Assembly: GCF_018263855.1 (NCBI RefSeq)
Contig: NZ_CP073318.1
Coordinates: 2,666,001-2,730,000 of the forward strand
Length of the DNA stretch: 64,000 nucleotides
From: Kutzneria sp. CA-103260
Lineage (GTDB): Bacteria; Actinomycetota; Actinomycetes; Mycobacteriales; Pseudonocardiaceae
Reading direction: 5' to 3'
The notes below the pieces were generated by a model. That model made no database searches. It saw only the letters and a list, made by a program, of their open reading frames with translations, and was not told the origin of the DNA. Below are positions 16,778 through 26,996 of this stretch, one piece after another (the first letter of the stretch is position 1; each line of letters starts with the position of its first letter). Both the position numbers and the translations under genes were made by a program.

Positions 16778-19171
16778 GTGCCAGTGACGGGAAACAGCGG
16801 CTTGGCCGAATCGGTGGCTTCCGGTGTGTTGGGCCGGCGCCGGAACAGCACGTGGGTGCCGTTTGCGCCGACCAATCTGGACATGGAACTGGTGGAGGCG
16901 GCGGATGCCGCCTTGACCGCACGGGTGCCGCTCGGCGTCGTGCTTCCGCCAGGTTCAGACTCCTCGGCAGTGCTATTGGGAGCAGCGGCCGTAGTTGGTG
17001 CTGTGCTGCAGCGTGGTCGGCTGGATGTCGAGGTCGCGGTCGCATCGACCCGTTTCGTCGACCGGAGCCTCTACGACGAGCTGACATTCCGGGCCGAACA
17101 GCTGGCATCGTTCGTACCGCGCGCAGGCCTCACCGGCGACGGCCGGGCCTTCGTGATCGGGAAACCTCGCCGTGACACCGGTGGGCGGCTGTACATTGTC
17201 GGCCGAGCTGCACGCCTCGACGTGCTGTTGGAAGATCTTGAGGGCCTGATCGTCACCGCAGACGCGGTCGAGCCGGATGCGCTGCGCGGACTGCTGCACC
17301 GCGCTGGTGTCCGCGTACCGGTCGTATATCTCACCGAGGATCCGTACGACCCTGGCCTGGACCTGGTGCGGGAGGCCGGCGGTGTCGTGTGGGGCTGGGA
17401 CGCCGCATGCCTTCCCGCGCTGGCCGAGCCGGCAATCCCACCGCGCACTGCAGGGGCTGACCCGCTGCTCGCAGGTTCTGATGCGCTGCGTGGCGTGGCC
17501 GCAGCCGAGGTGCAGGTGCGTATACCGCAGCGCGGCGGTGACTTGGATGTGATGCTCGATGTGCTGTGGCGGGCAACTGGAGTGCTGTGCGGCGAGCTTG
17601 GTAGTGAAGGAGCTCGCTCGTCTGGGCGGGCTACTGGGCTGCTGTGGGCGTACCGCGTGTTCCATGGCCTGGGGATGCTGCCGACCGCCCCATCTGCGTT
17701 CGACCGGCATCTGGGCGTGAACCCATACCGGATCCGGTTCGATACCGCCGTCGATACGGCACGTTCGTTCGCCGAGCATTCTCCTAAGACGGGTAAGGAT
17801 GCGTGGCACCGATGGGCCGACGCGTTGGCAGCCGCACTCAAGGTGGCTGAGGCTCAGCCTCGTACGGCCCAGATCGTCGACTGGGCGCGGGAACGGGTGG
17901 AGTCCGGGCTACCGGGGATCGTGCTGGTGCGCGGCGTTACCGCAGCGGTCGTTCTGGTGCAGGCGCTGCATGAGTCGCCGGCCACCCCACTCGGATGGGA
18001 CCGGCTGGTCGAAGTGTGGACGCTGGCTGAGCTCGGCCGCGGCGCCATCGATGTGGCTGCGGAGCTGTGCGTGCCTGGTCGTCTGCCACGCAGCCGGTCG
18101 AGCGTGTTTGCGTTACCTCCGGCGGGTGGGGTGACGGTGTTGGCGTGCGGTCCGGTTGAGGGGCACCGTGTTCTTCAACAGGTAAGCGCTGCGAAGGCTC
18201 GGATGGGCGCGTTGCGGCGGGAGACAGTGCAGGTGTCTGCGCCGCGGCTCGGGATGGCACCGCGCGTCGGCCTGACGGACTTCGATCCGGCTGCGGGCCT
18301 CAAGGTGGTAGAGGGACAAGTGCGCCGGGCGCTGACCGATGATGAGCTCACCGGCGCGGACGAGCAGGTGTGGGAGCCGTTTACCGTCGATGTGGCTAGC
18401 GTGCTGGCACGCCTCGCGCCGCATGACGAGGATCAGTCGCCAATGCGCAGCGATGGCGTGAAAGGCGACGGTCCGGTGACGGCAATCGCGATATATGTCC
18501 ACTCTACGGAGGGGCCCAAACTGCTGTTTGTACCGGCGAACGACATTCTTACTCGCCGCCGGGGCACGTCGCTGGCGCGGGTAGCGGCGAAGTCGCTGAC
18601 GGCCGGAGACAGGCTGCTGCTGGTCGACCAAGCTGCGCGCACCGACCTCCGCTTCGCGTTGACCGACAAGCTGTCCGAACGGATGGAGTACCGCACGCTG
18701 CGGATGGTGATCGATTTCTGGCACGAGCGAGCCGCTAAGGCCGGCTGCCTCCCGGGTCTCACCCAGCAGGCGATCCTGGACCGGATGACTGGTACCCGAA
18801 TTACGTCGGCCGCGACGATTGGAAGTTGGATTCGTGGCACCGTGTACGGCCCGGAGGACAGTGAGGACCTAGCGCGATTCGCCCGCGCGGTCGGGGACGA
18901 GTCACTGCTTGCGCAGACGGATGGAGTCGCAGCGGCGTTGCGGACGCTGCGCAGAGTCCACATCAAGCTCGGCTTCTGGCTGGCCAGCCAGACAAGCGAT
19001 GCCGGCGGACGCGCACCCGAGGCCGTCATCGACAACGAGCTCGGGGTTCGGGTCGCCGACCTGCTAGACACAATCGCCGAGTACGAGATCACCGGCGTTG
19101 ACCTCGCTGAGCAGTCGGTGCCTGCCCACGTCGTCGGCTTGCTGACGGACAGGACATTGATGACTGACTGA
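16778..19171 (+). CDS. DrmE-like protein, divergent partner of the DISARM-related operon
   Basis: A 797-residue protein starting at GTG. No catalytic motif is recognisable. The N-terminal 250 residues have a Rossmann-like pattern (VPLGVVLPPGSDSSAVLLGAA, then alternating strands and helices). The last 200 residues (RLLLVDQAARTDLRFAL, TLRMVIDFWHERA, TIGSWIRGTVYGPEDSEDLA, VHIKLGFWLA) resemble the C-terminal region of DrmE from class 2 DISARM as I remember it. DrmE has no established biochemical activity. Its place beside drmA and drmB supports the idea, but the match is from memory and tentative. It is not part of the minus-strand operon and may be separately regulated. Confidence 0.6.
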   Translation: MPVTGNSGLAESVASGVLGRRRNSTWVPFAPTNLDMELVEAADAALTARVPLGVVLPPGSDSSAVLLGAAAVVGAVLQRGRLDVEVAVASTRFVDRSLYDELTFRAEQLASFVPRAGLTGDGRAFVIGKPRRDTGGRLYIVGRAARLDVLLEDLEGLIVTADAVEPDALRGLLHRAGVRVPVVYLTEDPYDPGLDLVREAGGVVWGWDAACLPALAEPAIPPRTAGADPLLAGSDALRGVAAAEVQVRIPQRGGDLDVMLDVLWRATGVLCGELGSEGARSSGRATGLLWAYRVFHGLGMLPTAPSAFDRHLGVNPYRIRFDTAVDTARSFAEHSPKTGKDAWHRWADALAAALKVAEAQPRTAQIVDWARERVESGLPGIVLVRGVTAAVVLVQALHESPATPLGWDRLVEVWTLAELGRGAIDVAAELCVPGRLPRSRSSVFALPPAGGVTVLACGPVEGHRVLQQVSAAKARMGALRRETVQVSAPRLGMAPRVGLTDFDPAAGLKVVEGQVRRALTDDELTGADEQVWEPFTVDVASVLARLAPHDEDQSPMRSDGVKGDGPVTAIAIYVHSTEGPKLLFVPANDILTRRRGTSLARVAAKSLTAGDRLLLVDQAARTDLRFALTDKLSERMEYRTLRMVIDFWHERAAKAGCLPGLTQQAILDRMTGTRITSAATIGSWIRGTVYGPEDSEDLARFARAVGDESLLAQTDGVAAALRTLRRVHIKLGFWLASQTSDAGGRAPEAVIDNELGVRVADLLDTIAEYEITGVDLAEQSVPAHVVGLLTDRTLMTD

Positions 19172-19205
19172 GGCCAATGGGTCGCCGAGGTATTGCATGG
19201 CGCTG

Positions 19206-20784
19206 CTATCCGCGGTTGGCAGCTGGGCGTCGTGCGATGAGTTCAGCGCGGGGACCGAGCAGTCGACCTGCCTGTGTCCGTGCTGCCAGGTGTAGGGCCA
19301 TCTCCGCGTCTTGGGACACCGGGTCGTAGCAGATCTGCAGACCGATCGTGGCGTACAGGCGGTCCACAGCCAGTGGTGCCACGTCGTCGAGCGTGGCACG
19401 CACGTCGCCGAGGTCGTCGATGAGTGCGCGGGCTTGGGCTGCGATGAGGACTGGGGTGCGGGTCGCGGCCGCAAGCTGTGCGTGAGCGGTTGCCCGCTGG
19501 GTCTGCGCCACGTTGATTGCGTCCGCGACGGCATCTGGTGAGACACCGGCCGCGATGGCGTCCTGGAAGCTCACGGATCCGTGTTTGGGGCCTGTGTCAG
19601 CCGTGCTTGTGTGTCGGCGATCGTGCGTTCGGCCTGCGTCTGCTCGTCGGCACGGACGAGCTGTGTAATGGTGGCCTCGACGTTGGCGGGGGCGAATAGA
19701 TCGGTCAGCCAGCGGTCGACGGCACTGCGGAGGTCGTCCTCGCGGATGTTCACCGTGCGGGGATGGCGGGCGCGTGTGTGGGCGTCAGGTGCGAGGGTCC
19801 GCAGATTGCACCGTAGTAGATGCGTTCCCCGCGCGGGCTCGCCGGCATCTTGCGGCCGCACAAGGCACAGCGGAGCCGACCTCGGAACAGGTAGCGCCGC
19901 TGGGTTGTCCTGCCGGCGCGTTCGGTGGCACCGCGTCCACGGCCGTCGCCGGTTGCCCTGCTCCGGCGTCGCAGTTGGACTAGAGTGAAGTCGGCGACGT
20001 CGATAATCGCGGGATGGGCCGGGACGCGGGATCGCACAAGCCGGCCGGGCGTGGATCGTCGGAAACGCACGACGAAGTCGGCGGCGACATCGTCGGGGTC
20101 GAGCAGCGCTTCGTACGTGGCCCAGCGTCCAAAAAATGCGTACCCGGTGTATCGGGGGTTTTCGAGGATCGCTCGGACGGTGCCGGCCTGCCAGCCGTCT
20201 CCGGGACGGTGCTGATTCTGCTCTGGCCGATGCGCCGACGGACACGGAACGCCGTCAGGGTTGAGGCCGGCGGCGATGGCGCGATCCCCTTGCAGACTGC
20301 GGTCGTCTAGGTACTCGGCGAAGATGCGGCCCACTACCATTGCGGCGGCCGGGTCGACAGCGAGCACGCGAAGGTGCTGGCCCACCGCAGCTTTGGCCGG
20401 GTTAGGGTGCGGGCCATCGTTGCCGACGGTGTATCCGTACGGGCGCGTCCGCCCTGGTGCAGGCCTTCGGTGATGACCTGGTTGTCCATCGCGGCACGGA
20501 CTCGGGCCTGCACGTGTTGGCGTTCGGACTCGCTCATGCCGCCGAGCACGCTCATCAGCATGGTGTGGGGGTGCGGGCGTCGAAGCGGCCGCCCAGCTGC
20601 GGCACCCACAGGTCGACTTCGTAGGCAGCGACGCGCGGGGGCGAACAGCGAGAACTGGTTGCCGAACCAGCAGCGTGTGCCCTCGCCGATCAGGACCGCG
20701 CTCCAGCCCCGACTCGTGGATCTTCAATGCGGTGAGAAGGCGGTTGACCTCGGGGCGGCGTTCCCAGGACACCGACCGGAGCAC
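19206..20784 (-). pseudogene. Decayed large serine recombinase, 5'-truncated and frameshifted
   Basis: Pieces in three minus frames align in order with the intact recombinase at 24620-26371: SVSWERRPEVNRLLTALK near 20780; HTMLMSVLGGMSESERQHV near 20560 in another frame; GDGWQAGTVRAILENPRYTG near 20180; GRLRCALCGRKM near 19860; ARHPRTVNIREDDLRSAVD near 19750 in a third frame; and DAIAAGVSPDAVADAIN near 19540. At least four frame changes are needed, and the N-terminal catalytic segment (the FYGRxST region with the active serine) is missing. It can no longer be a working integrase. Its end lies next to the DISARM-related locus, so it may mark an old island boundary. Confidence 0.85.
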
Positions 20785-20904
20785 CCGGTCGGCACTGCGG
20801 CGGCTGTAGCGAGCGTCAGACCCAATGCGACCTGCTCGTCTTTAGCGAGAGTTGTCATGCCGGCAGGAGGTGCCCGAAGGCGGATTGGCGGGCCGTCGAC
20901 TGCG

Positions 20905-23274
20905 TCAGAGTGAGAGCGGCGTTGCGGTGCGGTTGTCCAGGTCGTCGAGAAGTTGCAGGATCCAGTCGGCCCCGTCTGTGTCATTGTTACCCTGGAATGT
21001 GTGCAGCGCTCGGTTCCACGACGCTCGCGCCTCGTCGAACTCGCCAGCCTCCATCAGCGCCGAACCGATGTTGCCCCATGCCACGCCCTCACCGTCGTGA
21101 TCGCTGAGCTCACGGCAGATGTCCAGATCGCGTTGGAAGGCGGTGAGGGCCTCTCCGAACCGCCCCGCCTTGAGCAGTGCCAACCCGACGTTGTGCCACG
21201 CAGTGCTCTCATGGTGGCGATCTCCGAGCTCAGCGAAGATGTCACGGGCGGTTTGGTGTGCGAGAACGGCTTCCTCGGGCCGTCCTAGCCCGATCAGCGC
21301 CCATCCGAGGCCGCCCCACGCCATGCCCGCGTCATGGCGGACGACGACGTCGTCGACGCAGGCGTCTAGGGCGCGCTGGAACACGGCGACGGCCTGCTCA
21401 AACCGGCCCGTCCCGACCAGCGCCAGGCCCAGGTTGTGCCACGCGGTGATCTCGCCATAACGGTTGCCGAGATCATGAAAGATGTCGCCGGCGATCTGGT
21501 GTGCTGCGATAGCCTCCTCGAACTGGTCCAGATGCCACAGGGCTAGGCCGATATGGCCCCACACCGCGCCTTCTCTGCCATGGTTGTCACCGAGTTCGAG
21601 GCAGATGCATAGGGCCTGCTGGAATGCGGAAATGGCTTGGCTGATTCGGCCCAGGTTGAGCTGCGCCAAGCCAACGTCGTTCCAGGCGTCAGCCAGGATG
21701 TACGGATCACCGACGTGGTGGGCGGCTTCGAGGGCAAGTTCCTGGACGGTGAGCAGATCGAGCAGGTGTCGGCGCCAGCCCAAGAACTTGTTCAGCGCGA
21801 GGGCGAGATTGATGGTGTGGGTGTGGCAGTTGATGCCTGCGGCTAGCTGTACCGTGGCGACGAGGTTGGGATGTTCGGTATCCAGCCAAGCCAGTGCCTC
21901 TTCCCGGTCGACGAATCGTTCCGACACGGCATCGTCGGGCAACATGCGCACGTGGGTGTCAGCAGCCCGCGTGGTGTCGCAGTAGTAGTCGAGTAGACGA
22001 GTGAGGGCAGCCTCGATGTTGTCATCGTCGTCGGGCCGGGCGTGGTCGGCGGCGTGGCGTCGGACCAGATCGTGCACGCGCCATCGATCAAGCACGGTAG
22101 CGGTGAGCAGGTAAGCCTGGAGCAGGACCCGCAGCAAGGCCCGCGCACGGTCGACGGTGGTGTCGGCCAGCACGGCGGCGGACTCCGTGGAGACGTCGAT
22201 GCCGGGCGCGTGCGCGATCAGTGACAGCAATCGCGCAGCGTCCGGGGCCCGACGGCGCACTCGCTCGTAGGAAGCGGTCAACACCGTGTCGAGTCGGGTC
22301 TCGCCGTGGGCGAACCCATCGGTACTCGCGCGGTCCAGTTGACCGGCCAGGGTGTCGGCATCGAGGTGTGGTTCGTCGTTGAGCAGGCCAGCGGCGATCA
22401 GTAGCGCCAACGGCAACGCACCACAGGCTCGTACCAGGCGCGCCGCGCCCACCGGGTCGGTGAGGGCACGATCGTCCTCGGGGTTGTGCCACCGCAACCT
22501 CTGGTCCAGCATGGTGATTGCGTCCTCGAGAGGCAGGACGCCCAGCGCGAGACGCCGGGCGGAGGGGAGCGCCAGGGTGTCGCGGGTGGTGACCACGACC
22601 CGGTGGCCGCCGGAGGCTGGCAGCAACCCTTGCAGCTGGCTAGCGGTCGAGGCGTTGTCCAACACAAGCAAGACCGGTCGCCCGGCGGCACCGAGGTCGC
22701 GGAGCACCTGATCGTAGACAGCGGCGCGTTCATCGGTTTGGTCAGGAATTCGGTCGGCCGGGACGCCCAGCCGGCGGAGCAGCGGGGAGTACACCGCCGC
22801 CGCCGTCACGAGGCCGCCGTCGCTGTAGCCCTGCAAGTCGATCCAGAACACCCCACCAGAGAACCAGCGCAGCGCGGTTAGCGCACAGTGACGAGCCAGG
22901 GCGGACTTGCCGACGCCCCCCATCCCGGCCACCGCAGACACCACCACCGATGTAGCGCGATCGGCCCCATCCTCGGCTCCGGTGCAGGGCGCGAGGGCGG
23001 CGAGAAGTTGACTGACCTCTGCGTCACGGCCGACGAACACCTCGTTGCCGGGGACCGGAGGGTCTGCGAGCCGGGCAACGACCGTCCCAGCCTCCGGCAC
23101 GCTCGGCGCGGGACAGTTCTCGTGGTGGTGGAACACGACATTGCCGTGAATCTCACCGGCCTGCACCGCTAGCCCAGACACCCCGCCCGTTACGGTGTTG
23201 TGCACCAGCTCCGGATCCGTATCCCCGTTGGTCACACCACAGCTTCCCATGGCTGGCCCATCATCCTCTCGCAC
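20905..23274 (-). CDS. NB-ARC/TPR STAND protein with N-terminal RHIM-like VQAG motif
   Basis: 789 residues. The order is: a short N-terminal motif (residues 24-46: VHNTVTGGVSG, then LAVQAGEIHGNV), an NB-ARC ATPase (FVGRDAEV; P-loop AGMGGVGKSALARH near 113; Walker B PVLLVLDNAS; GLPL-like CGALPLALL), a winged-helix segment (WRVHDLVRRHA), and about eight TPRs from residue 480 to 770. It resembles the ATPase-TPR part of AfsR without the DNA-binding domain. Such proteins act as ATP-switched sensors. The N-terminal motif is like the RHIM-like amyloid motif seen in actinobacterial NLR proteins. The start is GTG; an in-frame ATG at 23250 is an alternative. No partner gene lies next to it. Confidence 0.85.
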   Translation of the reverse strand: MREDDGPAMGSCGVTNGDTDPELVHNTVTGGVSGLAVQAGEIHGNVVFHHHENCPAPSVPEAGTVVARLADPPVPGNEVFVGRDAEVSQLLAALAPCTGAEDGADRATSVVVSAVAGMGGVGKSALARHCALTALRWFSGGVFWIDLQGYSDGGLVTAAAVYSPLLRRLGVPADRIPDQTDERAAVYDQVLRDLGAAGRPVLLVLDNASTASQLQGLLPASGGHRVVVTTRDTLALPSARRLALGVLPLEDAITMLDQRLRWHNPEDDRALTDPVGAARLVRACGALPLALLIAAGLLNDEPHLDADTLAGQLDRASTDGFAHGETRLDTVLTASYERVRRRAPDAARLLSLIAHAPGIDVSTESAAVLADTTVDRARALLRVLLQAYLLTATVLDRWRVHDLVRRHAADHARPDDDDNIEAALTRLLDYYCDTTRAADTHVRMLPDDAVSERFVDREEALAWLDTEHPNLVATVQLAAGINCHTHTINLALALNKFLGWRRHLLDLLTVQELALEAAHHVGDPYILADAWNDVGLAQLNLGRISQAISAFQQALCICLELGDNHGREGAVWGHIGLALWHLDQFEEAIAAHQIAGDIFHDLGNRYGEITAWHNLGLALVGTGRFEQAVAVFQRALDACVDDVVVRHDAGMAWGGLGWALIGLGRPEEAVLAHQTARDIFAELGDRHHESTAWHNVGLALLKAGRFGEALTAFQRDLDICRELSDHDGEGVAWGNIGSALMEAGEFDEARASWNRALHTFQGNNDTDGADWILQLLDDLDNRTATPLSL

Positions 23275-23412
23275 CGCGCGGTACCGGCATTCTCGTCCGT
23301 GCCATCAGCGAGGATGCGCGGGTTACCCGTCCGTCGCCGCTCAGGTTCCGGCCCACGGTCGTCCGTGCAATGACCACAAGCCGTTGAGCCTCGACCTGCT
23401 CGGGCTGCCTTA

Positions 23413-23870
23413 GCCGTTCAGTCAGGTCCGTCTGCTGACGCCCGAGGAGTTCCTCACGGAGGCCGGACACCGGCGCATGCGCATGGGTGGAAATGCGGGA
23501 CAGGACCTGGATCTGACCGGACTACATGAACTGCACCGTGCGGGTGTGCTGGTGCCGATGTTTCGCGTCAAGCTCGAACTAGGCCAGGTCGACTACGGGA
23601 TCGAAGTAGCCGCCAGCCGCAACAGCAAGCACTCGACCTCGACGGTGATCTCCGACCTCTATACTGGCGCGTCTGAGGGGCCAGCAGCTGTGGTCTGATG
23701 CCGATGACGGCTACCCGTACGCCCGGCACCAGTTGCTCCCGTTGGAACAGACCTGGTTCGTCGTCTTGAGTCTGGAGTTGCTCCAAACCGGAAAGTACAC
23801 ACTCGGTGAGCTGCCCCGGCTTTTTGGAGGTGAACACACCCTCTGCCGTTTAATGAAAATGATCGTCAAC
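23413..23870 (+). pseudogene. Remnant of a conserved actinomycete protein of unknown function
   Basis: An open frame reads LLTPEEFLTEAGHRRM, LHELHRAGVLVPMFRVK, then loses homology; a second frame continues with WSDADDGYPYARHQLLPLEQTW and GKYTLGELPRLFGG. The two halves read like one broken protein. I do not know its function. It lies between the NB-ARC gene and the intact serine recombinase; the rest of 23275-24619 has no intact gene. Confidence 0.4.
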
Positions 23871-23988
23871 TTCCGAGGCTTGACGACGCTGCCTCGTTGC
23901 ATGCGAAACGCCGTGGGTCTCTGTGTGATGCACCCGTTCCGGGACTGTAGATCGCTCCGCCCTCGAGTCGGAACTGATCAAGGGGGTG

Positions 23989-24150
23989 TCATTGTGTGGG
24001 TGCGGTGGAGGGATGCCGGTTGCTGATCTTGACGAGGCGTCGTCTCGGTGGCTTTCGGGCGGTATTTGGGTAGGCGTCACCGCTTGCTGCCTCATCGGTG
24101 CAGTCATCGACGATCCAGTGTAGAACCTGACGCTGCCGGTCGTGGCGCGG
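23989..24150 (-). pseudogene. Short remnant of a small HTH-like actinomycete gene
   Basis: A minus-frame segment reads RQRQVLHWIVDDC, YPNTARKPPRRRLVKIS. It aligns with the start of the broken gene at 28906-29490 (RQQRVVRWIADGC, YKITAR, RRLVAIS). Only about 50 residues survive. Both copies sit on the minus strand just before a plus-strand recombinase of one family, so a gene pair was probably duplicated. Confidence 0.5.
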
Positions 24151-24619
24151 CGCAGGTAGATGTACGCCGCTCGTCTCGGTCTCCGCTGGGTGGACGTGGC
24201 ATCGACACAAGTGAGCTCAACTCATGAAATCGGCGGGTCGCTGCGTATCGACGCAACGTATCGGCACGCCTACCGTGGCTTATTCCATCGAGGGCGATGT
24301 TCGTGGCGCGCTGAAATCAACACCCGGGTACCGTGTTGCCTCTGAAGCGGGTCGATAGGCCCGATGTTAGGGGGCGGTAGTCAACCGCGATCTCAGGTGC
24401 GCAAGCTTGGCGGCAGTGATAGCCTACGATATCAGGGCCGGTCGCCGAACATGGGCAATGCTCAGCTATCACGAATTGCCTTGTATCACTGACCGATGCT
24501 TCAGGCATCGGCTGTCCGGAGAAGTAAACGCTCCACACCTAGCGTGGCGCCCCTCACGACGGGGAGGGCAAGTGGCCTTCGCTCCACATCGTGATCCTTG
24601 GGCGACCCTGGACGATCTC

Positions 24620-26371
24620 ATGGGTATCGAGGTCGTTGACATTGTGGACGGGACGGTGGGGCCCGCGGCGTTCTATGGGCGGTGCTCGACCGAGGACAGG
24701 CAGGATCCGCGGACCTCGCGCGGCTGGCAGGTGGGTGCCGCGCGGCGGTTCATCGAACCGTTCGGCGCGGTGGTCGTGGAGGAATTCTTCGATGTCGGGC
24801 AGTCCCGGTCGGTGCCGTGGGAACGGCGTCCGGCCGCGTCCCGGTTGTTGGCAGCGTTGAAGGACCCGGATCGGCGCTGGACCGCGGTGGTGGTGGGGGA
24901 GGGGACGCGGTGCTGGTTCGGTAACCAGTTCTCGCTGGCCGCTCCACGTCTGGCTGCCTATGGTGTGGATCTGTGGGTGCCGGAGTTGGGCGGCCGGTTC
25001 GACGCCCGCAACCCGTCGCACACGATGCTGATGAGCGTGCTGGGCGGGATGAGCGCCTCGGAGCGACAACACGTGCAGGCCCGGGTGCGGGCCGCCATGG
25101 ACGCTCAGGTGATCAACGAGGGCCGTCATCAGGGCGGCCGGGCGCCCTACGGGTACGTGGTGGTCGACGGTGGTCCGCACCCCAATCCGAGCCGGGCGGC
25201 GTTGGGGCAGCGTCTTCGGGTGCTGGCGCTGGATAAGCCGGCGGCGCGGGTGGTTCGGCGGATTTTCGCCGAGTGCCTGGACGGTATGGGGGACCGGGGG
25301 ATCGCGGCGGGGCTCAATCGCGACGGTGTCTCGTGTCCCTCGGCGCGCCGGCCAGAGCAGAACCGCCACCGACGCGGGGACGGCTGGCAGGGCGGTACCG
25401 TGCGGGCGATTCTGAACAACCCGCGCTACACCGGATACGCCGTCTTCGGACGGTGGACGAAGTACGAGAAACTCCTGGACCCGGACGACGTTGCCGCCGG
25501 CTGTGTGGTGCGGTTCCGCCGCTCCGAGCCGGGCAAGGTGGTCCGCTCCCTCCGGCGCGCACACCCAGCGATCATCGACGTGGAGGACTTCACCCTGGTG
25601 CAGTTGCGGCGCCGAGCGAAGGCAGCCGGCGGGCTGGCAGCGCTGTCGGGGTCGGAACGTAGCGGTAGAACCACCACACGCGTGTACGTGCTGCGGGGAC
25701 GCCTGCGGTGCGCGGTGTGTGGCCGGAAGATGCAAGCGGGCACACGACCCTGTGAGGTGTTCTATCGCTGTCTGGTGCGCACGCTGCGGCCGGATTCGCC
25801 AGTGCGGGCGTGGCATCCGGTGACGGTGTACATCCGGGAGTCGCTGATACGGGACGTGATTGATCGCTGGCTGGTCGCCCTGTTCGCCCCCGACCATGTC
25901 GACGAGACCGTGTCGGCCCTTGTGGCCTCGCAGACCACCGCCACGTCGAGCTCGACGGTCGAGGACGCCTCGCGGTCGTTGGTTGAAGCGGAGACAGGGT
26001 TGCGCCGATTTCGCAACGCGATAGCGAGCGGTGTCGACCCGGTGGCGATGGTGGACGGCATCAACCGCATGCAGGCGCAGCGAGCAGCCGCGCAGGCTGC
26101 ACTGTCCAGCGCGGCCGCCCAGCCACGCCTGAGTCCGTCGCAGGTCCGGAGGCTTGTCACACGGTTGGGAGATGTCGAAGAGACTCTGAACGGGGGCAAC
26201 GACGTGGCCGTGGAGGCGTTGTACGCGCGCCTTGGCCTGGCTGTGCGCTACGACGCATTCCAGTGTGCGGTCGAACTCTCTATCCATCCTGGCTGTCCGT
26301 CGGCGGCGGGGTCTGTTAGGAGGCCACGTTTGGCACTCACGGCCCTGTGCCTGACTCCCGACTCATCGTGA
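24620..26371 (+). CDS. Large serine recombinase (site-specific integrase), intact
   Basis: About 583 residues from the ATG at 24620. The frame is open back to a TTG at 24407, but the recombinase fold begins only at AAFYGRCSTEDRQD, so the later start is better. It has a resolvase catalytic domain (FYGRCSTEDRQD with the nucleophilic Ser; GMSASERQHVQARVRAAM), the recombinase domain (GGRAPYGY, GGTVRAILNNPRYTGYAVFG), a zinc ribbon (LRGRLRCAVCGRKM; the second Cys pair is degenerate, CLVRTL) and a C-terminal coiled coil. Such enzymes integrate and excise mobile DNA. It is the only intact copy among four relatives in the window. Its 3' end overlaps the convergent next gene by 35 bases. Confidence 0.85.
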   Translation: MGIEVVDIVDGTVGPAAFYGRCSTEDRQDPRTSRGWQVGAARRFIEPFGAVVVEEFFDVGQSRSVPWERRPAASRLLAALKDPDRRWTAVVVGEGTRCWFGNQFSLAAPRLAAYGVDLWVPELGGRFDARNPSHTMLMSVLGGMSASERQHVQARVRAAMDAQVINEGRHQGGRAPYGYVVVDGGPHPNPSRAALGQRLRVLALDKPAARVVRRIFAECLDGMGDRGIAAGLNRDGVSCPSARRPEQNRHRRGDGWQGGTVRAILNNPRYTGYAVFGRWTKYEKLLDPDDVAAGCVVRFRRSEPGKVVRSLRRAHPAIIDVEDFTLVQLRRRAKAAGGLAALSGSERSGRTTTRVYVLRGRLRCAVCGRKMQAGTRPCEVFYRCLVRTLRPDSPVRAWHPVTVYIRESLIRDVIDRWLVALFAPDHVDETVSALVASQTTATSSSTVEDASRSLVEAETGLRRFRNAIASGVDPVAMVDGINRMQAQRAAAQAALSSAAAQPRLSPSQVRRLVTRLGDVEETLNGGNDVAVEALYARLGLAVRYDAFQCAVELSIHPGCPSAAGSVRRPRLALTALCLTPDSS

Positions 26372-26996
26372 GACGCGGTGTGCCGTCAAGGTGGTGGGCG
26401 AGGCTGTCAGGTCGCCACGCAGTTGCGCCGTCGAGACCAGCGAGGTATACGGCGGCCTTATGGGCATCCCAGCCGTGCGCCGCGATGAGCCCTGCGCCCA
26501 GCATCCGTAAGTAGGGCAGCGACGGTGCGACGGTGGGTACGTCGGCTGCGTGCCACGGGGCCGTGAAGGTCACCATGGGCACACCATCGCGATAGCCGGG
26601 ACACAGGAGTGTCTCGTATCTGCCGTCGCCGAGTTGGGCGCGCCCGGTGGTCAAGACGTCGGCCAGGTCCAGGTCGACGCCGGGCTCGCGGTACATCTCC
26701 TGCGCGGTGATGTCGGAGAACTGCTGGGTACTGATCAGCCAGCCGCGTGCTGCTGCCTGTCCGGGTAGTGTCGGGTCGTAGAAGGCGCGTCCTCCGTGCC
26801 AGACGGGGGAATGGGTCGCGAAGTACACGCCGCCGGGCAGCCAGACCGCGGCGCTACGGCGGGGTGGGCGCGGGTCGCGCGCGCCCGGATACGTTCGATT
26901 TCCGCCCGGTGGGGTGCCGCCGGACAAGTAGATGGCCAGTCGGTCGGCGTGCATATTGGAACCGTAGGACACGTACCAGATTGCCCGGTCAGCCAT
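26337..26996 (-). CDS. Gamma-glutamylcyclotransferase-like fold protein
   Basis: 219 residues, with the N-terminal signature WYVSYGSNMHADRL typical of the GGCT-like (BtrG/AIG2) fold, where the YGSN loop binds the gamma-glutamyl group. Many actinobacterial members are annotated, doubtfully, as histone deacetylases. The rest (GGVYFATHSPVWHGGRAFYD; DGRYETLLCPGY) fits that actinobacterial branch. The substrate is unknown. The gene is convergent with, and overlaps the end of, the serine recombinase, so it may be cargo of that element. Confidence 0.65.
   Translation of the reverse strand: MADRAIWYVSYGSNMHADRLAIYLSGGTPPGGNRTYPGARDPRPPRRSAAVWLPGGVYFATHSPVWHGGRAFYDPTLPGQAAARGWLISTQQFSDITAQEMYREPGVDLDLADVLTTGRAQLGDGRYETLLCPGYRDGVPMVTFTAPWHAADVPTVAPSLPYLRMLGAGLIAAHGWDAHKAAVYLAGLDGATAWRPDSLAHHLDGTPRLTMSRESGTGP

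Noticed and set aside
24407..24619. Longer start for the intact serine recombinase
   Set aside because: It begins at TTG and adds 71 residues with no recombinase similarity; the ATG at 24620 is close to the catalytic domain.
24554..26287. 577-aa minus-strand frame opposite the serine recombinase
   Set aside because: It is antisense to a clear recombinase and its sequence has His/Arg/Pro-rich shadow character.
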